Of a DNA stretch of 5,783 nt, positions 1 through 5,682 are shown piece by piece (position 1 is the first letter of the stretch; every line of letters starts with the position of its first letter). The notes beneath the pieces are model-generated. The model saw nothing but the letters and a program-made list of their open reading frames with translations. It was not told the origin of the DNA and ran no database searches. Made by a program: the position numbers and the translations under genes. The stretch spans positions 1 through 5,783 of the forward strand of contig SXIZ01000156.1 of the NCBI GenBank assembly GCA_005779525.1, written 5' to 3'. The DNA is from Methylococcaceae bacterium (GTDB lineage: Bacteria > Pseudomonadota > Gammaproteobacteria > Methylococcales > Methylomonadaceae).

Positions 1-491
1 AACTAGCTCGCTTAATTGCACTGTCCGAAAACCAACAGGAAGATCGCCCAGATCAAGCTTATCTGGGCGGCCTGTTACATAATATGGGGTTGTTAATTTT
101 TTTCTCGGGTGCGGAGGATAAACTTAAATGTTATCTGGATAAAGTCAAAACTACAGACCTTCCGGTGGAGCAATTGGAAAACGAAATTTTCGGCTATACC
201 CGTTCTGAAGCTGCCGCCTATATCTTAAGTTTATGGAAGATTCCTCCGCGGATTATCGAAGCGATTTTGTTACAAACGACACCGCACGAAACCGAATACA
301 ACGATGTTAATGCTCTCACCGCCGTTCACGTTGCCGCGTGTTTGCTCAAGCCTACAGTTTCAGATGATTATAGTCGGCTATTCGAAATGACCTTGGATAC
401 TGACTATTTACAACGTATTAAAAAACTTGACCGCGTCACAGACTGGCAAATTTTGGCGGAAAAAGTCATTAAACATTTTGCTAATCAATAG
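1..491 (+). CDS. HDOD-domain signalling protein, C-terminal part (5' end outside window)
   Basis: The reading frame is open from the window edge (first full codon at base 3) to TAG at 489-491, giving 162 visible residues. The Met at 84 is internal, because conserved HDOD sequence lies upstream of it: AYLGGLLHNMGLLIF matches the HDOD core usually written AFLAGLLHDIG. A second family hallmark follows at about residues 71-89 of the fragment (AAYILSLWKIPPRIIEAI), corresponding to the helix in HDOD proteins that reads YLL-LW-LP--I--AI. HDOD domains are non-catalytic relatives of HD hydrolases and act as signalling or protein-interaction modules. Here the HD pair is HN (bases 78-83), consistent with no metal-dependent catalysis. 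In related clusters such proteins often carry an N-terminal receiver; that part is not visible. The gene ends 8 bases before the HD-GYP regulator and is very likely co-transcribed with it. Family assignment is firm; function is inferred. Confidence 0.86.
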   Translation, partial: LARLIALSENQQEDRPDQAYLGGLLHNMGLLIFFSGAEDKLKCYLDKVKTTDLPVEQLENEIFGYTRSEAAAYILSLWKIPPRIIEAILLQTTPHETEYNDVNALTAVHVAACLLKPTVSDDYSRLFEMTLDTDYLQRIKKLDRVTDWQILAEKVIKHFANQ

Positions 492-494
492 GAA
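490..494 (+). promoter_or_regulatory. Shine-Dalgarno AGGAA overlapping the HDOD stop codon
   Basis: AGGAA begins inside the TAG stop of the HDOD gene and lies 5 bases before the ATG at 500. The overlap suggests translational coupling between the two genes. Confidence 0.6.
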
Positions 495-499
495 TTTTT

Positions 500-2104
500 A
501 TGATCGAACAGCCAGCCTCTATTAGCCGAAAAATTCTGTTTGTAGACGACGAAGCCCTGTTATTGGAGGGTATCAAACGGCAATTACGCCGCGAATACGA
601 TGTCACAATAGCGGTGGGTGCTCAGGCGGGCTTGGAAACATTAGCGGCAAATGGACCATTTGCCGTCGTGGTCTCGGATTACAATATGCCGGGGATGGAT
701 GGTATTCAATTTTTAAGTACCGTTTACCAACGCTATCCGCAAACTATTTTGATCATGCTAACCGGTCGTGCGGAACTCGATGTAGCAGTCAATGCTTTAC
801 ACACCGGGCATGTGTCTAGATTTTTAAACAAACCCTGCCCCAAAGAAATTTTACTCGAAACCTTAAACGATGGTTTGGAACAATATCGTTTGCGTGAATC
901 CGAACGCATTTTGCAAGCGCAGTTGCAACTGGCGAATCAACAATTACATATCCTCAATACCCAGCTTGAGATGATCGTGGCACAAAAAACCCGCGCCTTA
1001 AACCTGCAATATCAGTATGCCAAAAGCATGACAGAGATGCATAATTCCGCGGGGATTATTGCTGCGCTAGAACATGTGATCATCGAGTTGACCGGAATTA
1101 CGCAACTAAATATTTGGTTGAGTCCGCAATTAGACGGTAAATTTCAATGTTACCTCCCAGAACAGCCCGAAATAGTAACATTAGTTGCGCCAACACCTTC
1201 CGAGGGCTTGCTTGCAATCACTCTAGGCCAAAAGCAAATTTGGCATAGCGCAACCAGCAGTATTCTGCCGACAGCATTTGAACTCAGTTTATTTGCTGGG
1301 CAGCCTTATCTTAGTATTCCTTTATTATGCGAACAAGGCGTATTGGGTTTGATTAATATTGCAGGCAATAACATTAGCTTAGAGCAAGACGTACTCGAAA
1401 CCTTAGCGGGTATCGCAACGACCACCGCCACCGCGTTGCAAAGTCATTGGAATCGCGAAGCGTTTGATGATGCACAGGATGCGATTATTACAGCGTTAGC
1501 GAAATTATCTGAATATCGTGATCCAGAAACCGGGGCACATTTATTACGTTTAAAAAAATATAGTACCCTGATCTGCGAAGCCCTGGCACAAACCGATGCC
1601 TATCGAAACATAATTACACCCGCTTTCACCCAAGATTTAGTCCGTTCCTCTCCGCTTCATGATATCGGTAAAGTGGGAATCCCCGATGCAATTTTGAAAA
1701 AACCGGGGCGCTTAACCCCAGAAGAATTTGAAATCATGAAAACGCATGCCAGTATCGGTGGCGATACCCTAAGATCGGTATTTGAACAATATCCATCCCA
1801 AGGCTTTATTAAGTGCGGCATGGAAATCGCTTATGGGCACCATGAAAAATGGGACGGTAGTGGTTATCCTTTAGGAATTCAAGCAGAAGCGATCCCCTTA
1901 GCCGCAAGAATTTTAGCCTTGGTCGATGTCTATGATGCCTTGACCACCCAACGAGTTTACAAACCTGCATTTCCCCGAGAAAAGGCTAAAAACATTATTT
2001 TAGAAGGTAAAGGCTCGCATTTTGCCCCGGATTTAGTAGACGCTTTTTTAGCCAAAGAGGCAGATTTCCATCGCATCGCTGTAGAAATGGCAGATACGGA
2101 ATAG
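500..2104 (+). CDS. Response regulator with GAF-like and HD-GYP domains, predicted cyclic-di-GMP phosphodiesterase
   Basis: The protein has 534 residues and no membrane segment. Residues 10-125 form a canonical receiver with acidic pocket D16/D17, phospho-acceptor D60 (in SDYNMPGMDG), T88 and K111 (NKPC). Residues about 128-165 look like a coiled coil, and about 170-316 look GAF-like (LSIPLL then GVLGLINIAG). Residues about 325-525 are an HD-GYP domain. Its ligand set is complete: E343 and H347 (ETGAH), H387-D388 with K391 (HDIGK), H416, H447-H448, the GYP signature at 455-457, and D476. In characterised HD-GYP enzymes these residues hold a two- or three-metal centre that hydrolyses cyclic-di-GMP. 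The Glu in ETGxH is the extra ligand of trinuclear forms. The gene lies between the HDOD gene and the histidine kinase, which is the likely phosphodonor. The REC half with GHVSRFLNKPC resembles a widespread REC-HD-GYP family (GHIFRFLTKPC by memory). Domain calls are solid; activity is inferred from intact residues. Confidence 0.94.
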   Translation: MIEQPASISRKILFVDDEALLLEGIKRQLRREYDVTIAVGAQAGLETLAANGPFAVVVSDYNMPGMDGIQFLSTVYQRYPQTILIMLTGRAELDVAVNALHTGHVSRFLNKPCPKEILLETLNDGLEQYRLRESERILQAQLQLANQQLHILNTQLEMIVAQKTRALNLQYQYAKSMTEMHNSAGIIAALEHVIIELTGITQLNIWLSPQLDGKFQCYLPEQPEIVTLVAPTPSEGLLAITLGQKQIWHSATSSILPTAFELSLFAGQPYLSIPLLCEQGVLGLINIAGNNISLEQDVLETLAGIATTTATALQSHWNREAFDDAQDAIITALAKLSEYRDPETGAHLLRLKKYSTLICEALAQTDAYRNIITPAFTQDLVRSSPLHDIGKVGIPDAILKKPGRLTPEEFEIMKTHASIGGDTLRSVFEQYPSQGFIKCGMEIAYGHHEKWDGSGYPLGIQAEAIPLAARILALVDVYDALTTQRVYKPAFPREKAKNIILEGKGSHFAPDLVDAFLAKEADFHRIAVEMADTE

Positions 2105-2120
2105 TCTTAAATTGCAACTT

Positions 2121-2124
2121 GGAG
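2121..2124 (+). promoter_or_regulatory. Shine-Dalgarno GGAG deciding a GTG start
   Basis: GGAG lies 7 bases before the GTG at 2132. It supports this GTG as the kinase start, since no ATG with a comparable site occurs between it and the receiver-like fold that begins at about codon 10. Confidence 0.6.
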
Positions 2125-2131
2125 CCAGCAC

Positions 2132-3463
2132 GTGTTTATTGAAGTCGACGAAAAATCCAGTATTTTGGTCATCGATCCGGATCCCGCTTTAAGTCAAAAG
2201 TTGGATCTGATGTTTAACGGTGCTATCAATGCCACCTTGAGTGCCGAAACGGAAAATTTAGCTTATTTAATTCATTGTTGTACCAGCGGCGCCTTAGCCA
2301 ATAGCAAATTAACCGAAGCGGTGGCGCAGGACATGCCTTATCATCTGGCGTTTGTCGAAAGCCAGCTGCAAGATTGCAAAAGTCTGGAATTGATCAGTTC
2401 ATTGTGGCAAATCGACCCAGATTTGCATGTGGTGTTGTGCAATTCTGATCCCCAACTCAACTGGCAACATATCGTCGATACCTTAGGCGAAAGTGATCAA
2501 TTACTGATTTTGCAAAAACCTTTCAGTGATTTAGAACTCCGCCAAATGGTGCATGCCTTAATGCGTAAATGGCAACTCAACAAACAATCGCAAAATGTCA
2601 TGCGCTATATGGAAGAGCAAATCAATCAGCGTACCCAAGCGATTGAAGCGACCAATCGCCAATTACTGCAAGCTGAAAAACTAGCATCCGTGGGACAATT
2701 AGCGGCGGGTATCGCTCACGAAATTAATACACCCGCCCAATATGTGGGCGATAATATCAATGCCATTAAAGATTTTTTTGCCAGCTTCACGCGTTTATTA
2801 GCCACCTATCGGCAATTGCTCACAGAGAACGGTGCGCATGAAATACTGACTCAAATGGATAAGCATGAAGAAGAGGAAGATTTAGCCTATATTTTGGAAG
2901 ATGCGCCGCTGGCGATTGAACAATCGCTCGAAGGGGTGTCGCAAATTGTGCGTATTGTGCAAGCAATGAAAGGATTTTCGCATATCGGTCAAAGCCGTTT
3001 ATCGAGTATCAATATTAACTTGGCGTTGGAAAATACCTTATTAGTTGCCCGCAACAGTTACAAATACCTAGCGGATATTGAAACGCAATTCGGAGACATT
3101 CCTGTGATTGAATGCTTTCCCGGCGAACTGAATCAAGTATTTTTAAACATTCTAGTCAATGCCGCACATGCCATAGAAGATAGTAAAAAAGGCCATGGCA
3201 AAATTACCCTAGTCACCGAACCAACAGCCGACGGCATTGAAGTGCGTATCAGTGATACGGGCACGGGAATTCCCGAGGCCATTCATGCCAAAATTTTTGA
3301 TCCGTTTTTCACTACCAAAGAAGTTAATCGTGGTACCGGGCAAGGTTTAAATATTGCGTATCGTATTATTCAAGAACAACATGGCGGACAATTAACTTTT
3401 AATACGGAAGTTGGAGTAGGCACCACATTTATCATCCGCTTACCACGCACCATAAAACATTGA
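2132..3463 (+). CDS. Soluble sensor histidine kinase with N-terminal degenerate receiver
   Basis: The protein has 443 residues, starts with GTG and ends with TGA at 3461-3463. No signal peptide or membrane helix is seen, so it should be cytoplasmic. Residues about 9-146 have a receiver fold: ILVID with D15 and D17, a strand ending LAFVES, and the KP pair K129-P130. The phospho-acceptor position is E76 (GAA at 2357-2359), not Asp. By memory, related kinases read AFVDVRMPPGWDG here and CTAYSDYSW later; this protein reads AFVESQLQD and CNSDPQLNW, so both active-site loops have diverged. A coiled-coil signalling helix (about 150-183) leads to the H-box, with H196 in AAGIAHEINTPAQYVGDN, the variant typical of this kinase group. 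The ATP-binding domain is intact: N339/N343, D375 in DTGTGI, FFTTK at 392-396 and GTGQGL at 401-406. It is the third gene of the operon and most likely phosphorylates the HD-GYP regulator's D60. It should be an active kinase with an unphosphorylatable receiver-like input. Confidence 0.93.
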   Translation: MFIEVDEKSSILVIDPDPALSQKLDLMFNGAINATLSAETENLAYLIHCCTSGALANSKLTEAVAQDMPYHLAFVESQLQDCKSLELISSLWQIDPDLHVVLCNSDPQLNWQHIVDTLGESDQLLILQKPFSDLELRQMVHALMRKWQLNKQSQNVMRYMEEQINQRTQAIEATNRQLLQAEKLASVGQLAAGIAHEINTPAQYVGDNINAIKDFFASFTRLLATYRQLLTENGAHEILTQMDKHEEEEDLAYILEDAPLAIEQSLEGVSQIVRIVQAMKGFSHIGQSRLSSININLALENTLLVARNSYKYLADIETQFGDIPVIECFPGELNQVFLNILVNAAHAIEDSKKGHGKITLVTEPTADGIEVRISDTGTGIPEAIHAKIFDPFFTTKEVNRGTGQGLNIAYRIIQEQHGGQLTFNTEVGVGTTFIIRLPRTIKH

Positions 3464-3542
3464 GACCCTTAAGCTCTTTAGAATTAATGCAGCAAGCTCG
3501 ATAGCAGCATCGCATACAGTAGACTCTACCTAAGCTATAGAC

Positions 3543-3576
3543 AAAAAAAATGCAGTTAGCACGCTAACTAACTGCA
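3543..3576 (-). terminator. Rho-independent terminator, minus strand
   Basis: Arms TGCAGTTAG (3551-3559) and CTAACTGCA (3568-3576) form a perfect 9-bp stem with an 8-base loop. On the minus strand it is followed at once by eight Ts (the A run at 3543-3550). An alternative fold uses GTTAGC/GCTAAC inside the same segment, because CTAAC is repeated in overlap. Orientation fits leftward transcription, either read-through from the amidohydrolase gene (its stop is about 220 bases upstream) or a small RNA starting nearer. It is on the wrong strand to end the kinase operon. Confidence 0.8.
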
Positions 3577-3627
3577 TATCAAGGAAAGATTTCAACTCAA
3601 GTCACCGTGAAGTGTGCATACAAGAGT
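3543..3627 (-). ncRNA. Candidate small RNA or 3'-UTR-derived RNA (hypothesis)
   Basis: On the minus strand a perfect TATAAT lies at 3639-3634. Initiation about 7 bases on (near 3627) would give an RNA of roughly 85 nt ending in the hairpin plus U8 terminator. Inside it a small hairpin TCAC-C-GTGA (3602-3610) is flanked by segments that can pair (UUGACUC with GAGUUGA, two wobbles). Size, lack of an ORF and the U-rich end resemble Hfq-type small RNAs. The weak point is the -35: CTTTTA at the 17-base spacing is a poor match. It might instead be processed from the amidohydrolase mRNA. No known RNA family is recognised. Confidence 0.25.
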
Positions 3628-3633
3628 CAAGTT

Positions 3634-3639
3634 ATTATA
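3634..3639 (-). promoter_or_regulatory. Perfect TATAAT -10 hexamer on the minus strand, weak -35
   Basis: The hexamer matches the sigma-70 consensus. Upstream on the minus strand lie the palindrome GCCTAGGC (3642-3649), within the would-be spacer, and the 30-base dyad at 3663-3692. The hexamer is itself part of GTTAT-T-ATAAC (3631-3641), so chance symmetry must be considered. Confidence 0.25.
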
Positions 3640-3662
3640 ACGCCTAGGCTTTGCTTTAAAAG

Positions 3663-3692
3663 GTGACAAATTGTCGCGCGACAGTTTGTCAC
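3663..3692. repeat. 30-base near-perfect inverted repeat
   Basis: Arms GTGACAAATTGTC (3663-3675) and GACAGTTTGTCAC (3680-3692) pair over 13 positions around a GCGC loop; the single exception is T3671/G3684, a wobble in + strand RNA. On the minus strand the dyad is followed by CCTTTT, making it a possible weak terminator 103 bases after the amidohydrolase stop. As DNA it could equally be a binding site for a dimeric regulator. Confidence 0.6.
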
Positions 3693-3740
3693 AGTTAGAC
3701 TTTTGCTCTATGCAGTTTAGTAAGCTAAGAACTCAAGCAG

Positions 3741-3776
3741 GCACGTTATTCCAAGTTATTAGACGAAATAACGTGC
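3741..3776. repeat. Inverted repeat with 10-bp perfect arms next to the amidohydrolase stop
   Basis: GCACGTTATT (3741-3750) pairs with AATAACGTGC (3767-3776) over a 16-base loop. GTTATT recurs at 3755-3760, exactly 10 bases after its copy at 3745, and can pair with the same AATAAC to give a smaller hairpin. No T run follows on either strand, so it is not a classical terminator; on the minus strand it lies 18 bases after the stop codon and could protect the mRNA 3' end. Confidence 0.55.
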
Positions 3777-3794
3777 TACACCTTTTGGATTAGG

Positions 3795-5330
3795 CTACTG
3801 GCAACCAGATGCCGTTAACCATTCCGCTAAGGTTGCTTGCGTTTTGATAACACCATCAGCACCTTGGGTATCGATATGTTTGCCTAGTAAAGAGATGCCT
3901 AAATAAGTTTTAGTGGTTGCATAATAGCGATAGGCATACTCGTCAGTAAACTCAGTATATGCCCCTGCGGGTGCATATTGCGCAGGATATTTAGTTTCCG
4001 CCCAATTCAATAGACAGTCAGTATTGACGCTAGCCGCTTGGTTTTTAAAGTTATTTACCACGGTTTGCCCACCTGAAATGACTAAGTCAGGGTATTCCAA
4101 TAATTTAAAACGCACAAATGGATTGCCGCGCACCGCAATAATATCCGCAGGCGCCCCGGCACTGAGGGTACCCAACCCCGGAATACCCAAACGCGCTCCA
4201 GCAGTCGATGTAGCAGATTTGATGACATTAACAACTTTTGGAAAATCAATGGCACCGCCGCTCGTCAAATGCAACATCATATGTAATTCTTCGCCATTGA
4301 TTCCCCAAGGAACGTTGTCATGGGCAACTTCGGAACCGTAAATAAATTTTGCGCCCTTTTTCGCCAAGCTCATCATATTGGAATGAATACCCATCTGGGT
4401 AGCCGTATTTGCACATGAAGATAAGGTATCTACCGTAGTGACAAAAGTCACGCCTTGAGTGACCGCACGTTGTAACAAATCCTCACTGATCGGAGCACAA
4501 GGCATATGCGCTAATTCATCCACTTTCGCATTTAAAGCCCGCGTAAAACCTTGCTCTTCCCCGACATGCGCGATTACGCGTTTACCTAGTGCATGAGCTT
4601 TATCGACAATGGCTTTGGTAATTGCTTCTGATAACATTGGCCAGGGTGTTGGTGGCACGGGGCCGTCATGCGGTTGCATCCAAGGCGCACCAATTTCCCC
4701 ACCTGGCTCTAAGGCGATTTTAATGGCCGTGGCGCCGCCATCGATTAAATGTTGCACCACTTCTTGCGCTTGAGCGACCGACTCCACGGGATAACCAATT
4801 TTATCGTAGCCTCCAGTGCCACCGAAAATATTTAACGGGTATCCCGTGGGTGCCTGAAGTATGGGGCCTACGCTCAATAATCTTAGCGCACCCTGTCCAC
4901 CCGAAACTGGCAATAAGGGACCGCCAGTATCTTGCACGGTGGTAATCCCATGTTTTAAGACCGCTTCTTTACTAACATTCTGGAAAGTCACATGGGCATG
5001 CGATTCAATAAATCCAGGAAGAATAGTAGCATCGCCTAAGTTGTAACGATTAGCACATAAGGTATTTAAGGCGGCAGGCGTATCAACACGCACCACCTTA
5101 CGCTCTTGAATCAACACCGCCATATTTTCTTGCGGGAAATTTATCCCATCGAATAAGCGTTTTGCCGTCAGGATTTGACAATCAGGGGTAACTGAGTTGC
5201 TAACATTGGCAGTCGTTGTTGCCGTAGCTTCACCTTCATGCGCAAAAACCAAAGTATTCAGTGCTGATCCGAGCAAAATGGAACTTACAAGATAAGCGAC
5301 GCGAGCAGCATTAGCATTTTTTTTAATCAT
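3795..5330 (-). CDS. Exported metal-dependent amidohydrolase with extra C-terminal domain
   Basis: The ATG at 5330 gives 511 residues. It is preferred because GGAGAG lies just upstream and the protein then opens with a signal peptide: KK near the start, a hydrophobic stretch at about 11-29, and likely cleavage after VFA (A30), before HEGEA. Residues about 50-425 are an amidohydrolase-superfamily enzyme of the imidazolonepropionase/prolidase-like group. They show H111 and H113 in ESHAHVTF, GITTVQDTGG, K204 in AIKIALEPGG (candidate bridging carboxylated Lys), H255 in IAHVGEE, H275 in ELAHMP, and the closing signature GTLSAGAPADIIAVRGNPF. The usual metal-ligand Asp of GTD is Glu (E334 in YGSEVAH). 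Residues about 436-511 form an added domain with C439, NWAE, YPAQYAPAGA, YRYY, TYLG and a terminal GC (C510). The motif is familiar from the C-termini of many exported proteobacterial proteins; the Cys pair could form a disulfide. The substrate (cyclic amide, dipeptide or other) cannot be told. The gene stands alone, convergent to the kinase operon. Confidence 0.9.
   Translation of the reverse strand: MIKKNANAARVAYLVSSILLGSALNTLVFAHEGEATATTTANVSNSVTPDCQILTAKRLFDGINFPQENMAVLIQERKVVRVDTPAALNTLCANRYNLGDATILPGFIESHAHVTFQNVSKEAVLKHGITTVQDTGGPLLPVSGGQGALRLLSVGPILQAPTGYPLNIFGGTGGYDKIGYPVESVAQAQEVVQHLIDGGATAIKIALEPGGEIGAPWMQPHDGPVPPTPWPMLSEAITKAIVDKAHALGKRVIAHVGEEQGFTRALNAKVDELAHMPCAPISEDLLQRAVTQGVTFVTTVDTLSSCANTATQMGIHSNMMSLAKKGAKFIYGSEVAHDNVPWGINGEELHMMLHLTSGGAIDFPKVVNVIKSATSTAGARLGIPGLGTLSAGAPADIIAVRGNPFVRFKLLEYPDLVISGGQTVVNNFKNQAASVNTDCLLNWAETKYPAQYAPAGAYTEFTDEYAYRYYATTKTYLGISLLGKHIDTQGADGVIKTQATLAEWLTASGCQ
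3798..4025 (-). other. Region coding the NWAE/YYRYY C-terminal domain
   Basis: This segment encodes about 75 residues beyond the end of the amidohydrolase barrel. Order of motifs: TDCLLNWAE, YPAQYAPAGA, EYAYRYY, TKTYLGISLLGKHI, and WLTASGC. The same pattern (Cys, NWAE, FAPAGA, YYRYY, YLGV, GC-end) recurs, by memory, at the ends of diverse secreted proteins, so it appears to be a mobile extracytoplasmic module. Its function is unknown to me. Confidence 0.65.
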
Positions 5331-5334
5331 ATGT

Positions 5335-5340
5335 CTCTCC
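5335..5340 (-). promoter_or_regulatory. Shine-Dalgarno GGAGAG deciding the amidohydrolase start
   Basis: On the minus strand GGAGAG precedes the ATG at 5330 by 4 bases (6 from GGAG). A longer in-frame GTG start at 5375 has no such site and would place 15 polar and charged residues ahead of the signal peptide. Confidence 0.7.
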
Positions 5341-5372
5341 AATTCGAGCTTAATAAATATCATCCATGCACT

Positions 5373-5386
5373 CACTCATCTGAGTG
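5373..5386. promoter_or_regulatory. Inverted repeat CACTCA-TC-TGAGTG upstream of the amidohydrolase gene
   Basis: Perfect 6-bp arms with a 2-base centre lie 43 bases before the amidohydrolase ATG. Short dyads in this position are often operators of dimeric regulators. No confident promoter could be drawn around it, so its role is a guess. Confidence 0.35.
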
Positions 5387-5467
5387 TCAGGCTAGATAAC
5401 CTGCGGATAATACGCATTAACACAAACTGGAGAGCACTAAGTTTTTATGCTAAAAGGAGTATTTTGT

Positions 5468-5491
5468 ATGCTAAACGTAATTTTGCGTTAA
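5468..5491 (+). CDS. Possible 7-codon leader ORF (speculative)
   Basis: A consensus AAGGAG (5454-5459) stands 8 bases before an ATG that opens MLNVILR, then TAA at 5489-5491. An in-frame ATG at 5447 would give 14 residues but has no ribosome site. Such mini-ORFs can be leader peptides controlling a downstream gene, here 250 bases away. There is no run of a single amino acid pointing to attenuation, and a chance match is quite possible. Confidence 0.2.
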   Translation: MLNVILR

Positions 5492-5682
5492 ATGACACAT
5501 TAATTTTTGAAAGTAATTTATATAACATAGTTTAATTAAAATTCAGTATTAATTCTTAAAAAAATATTATTTATCTATTTGAAATATATACACAAAATTA
5601 ATAAGGCGTAATCCCTGCTTGGATAATCTAAAGACCCAACCCGAGCTATGATCATTTCTGGTGTATGAGGAAAAAAGAAAGC

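Larger units (their letters stand above)
3464..3794. other. Convergent intergenic region rich in inverted repeats
   Basis: No protein gene is credible here. The region separates the kinase stop from the amidohydrolase stop. It holds four clear dyads: 3519-3529 (GTAGA-C-TCTAC), 3551-3576, 3663-3692 and 3741-3776. Small palindromes lie at 3602-3610, 3631-3641 and 3642-3649. I found no convincing terminator for the + strand kinase operon: no GC-rich hairpin is followed by a T run on that strand. Confidence 0.7.

Noticed and set aside
84..491. HDOD protein starting at ATG 84
   Set aside because: The frame stays open to the window edge and conserved HDOD residues are encoded upstream of 84.
3464..3542. 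tRNA, small RNA or terminator just after the kinase gene
   Set aside because: Only short weak dyads (such as GTAGA-C-TCTAC) are present, with no T run and no cloverleaf-like pairing.
3551..3576. Hairpin as the terminator of the + strand kinase operon
   Set aside because: The poly-A precedes and no T run follows on the + strand, so the orientation only fits minus-strand transcription.
4024..4341. Open frame of 105 codons on the + strand
   Set aside because: It lies wholly antisense to the amidohydrolase coding region, has no ribosome site and no recognisable domain.
4861..5046. Open frame of 61 codons on the + strand
   Set aside because: Also antisense to the amidohydrolase gene, across its conserved N-terminal metal-binding region; Pro/Cys-rich composition typical of a shadow frame.
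5331..5375. Longer amidohydrolase start at GTG 5375
   Set aside because: No ribosome binding site, overlaps the upstream dyad and puts 15 residues ahead of a well-formed signal peptide; ATG at 5330 has GGAGAG.
5579..5604. Promoter TTGAAA...TAATAA in the AT-rich block
   Set aside because: The spacer is only about 14 bases, and AT-rich DNA throws up such hexamers by chance.
5619..5652. Promoter TTGGAT...TATGAT for the 5743 gene
   Set aside because: The hexamers are acceptable but the spacer is 22 bases, too long for sigma-70.
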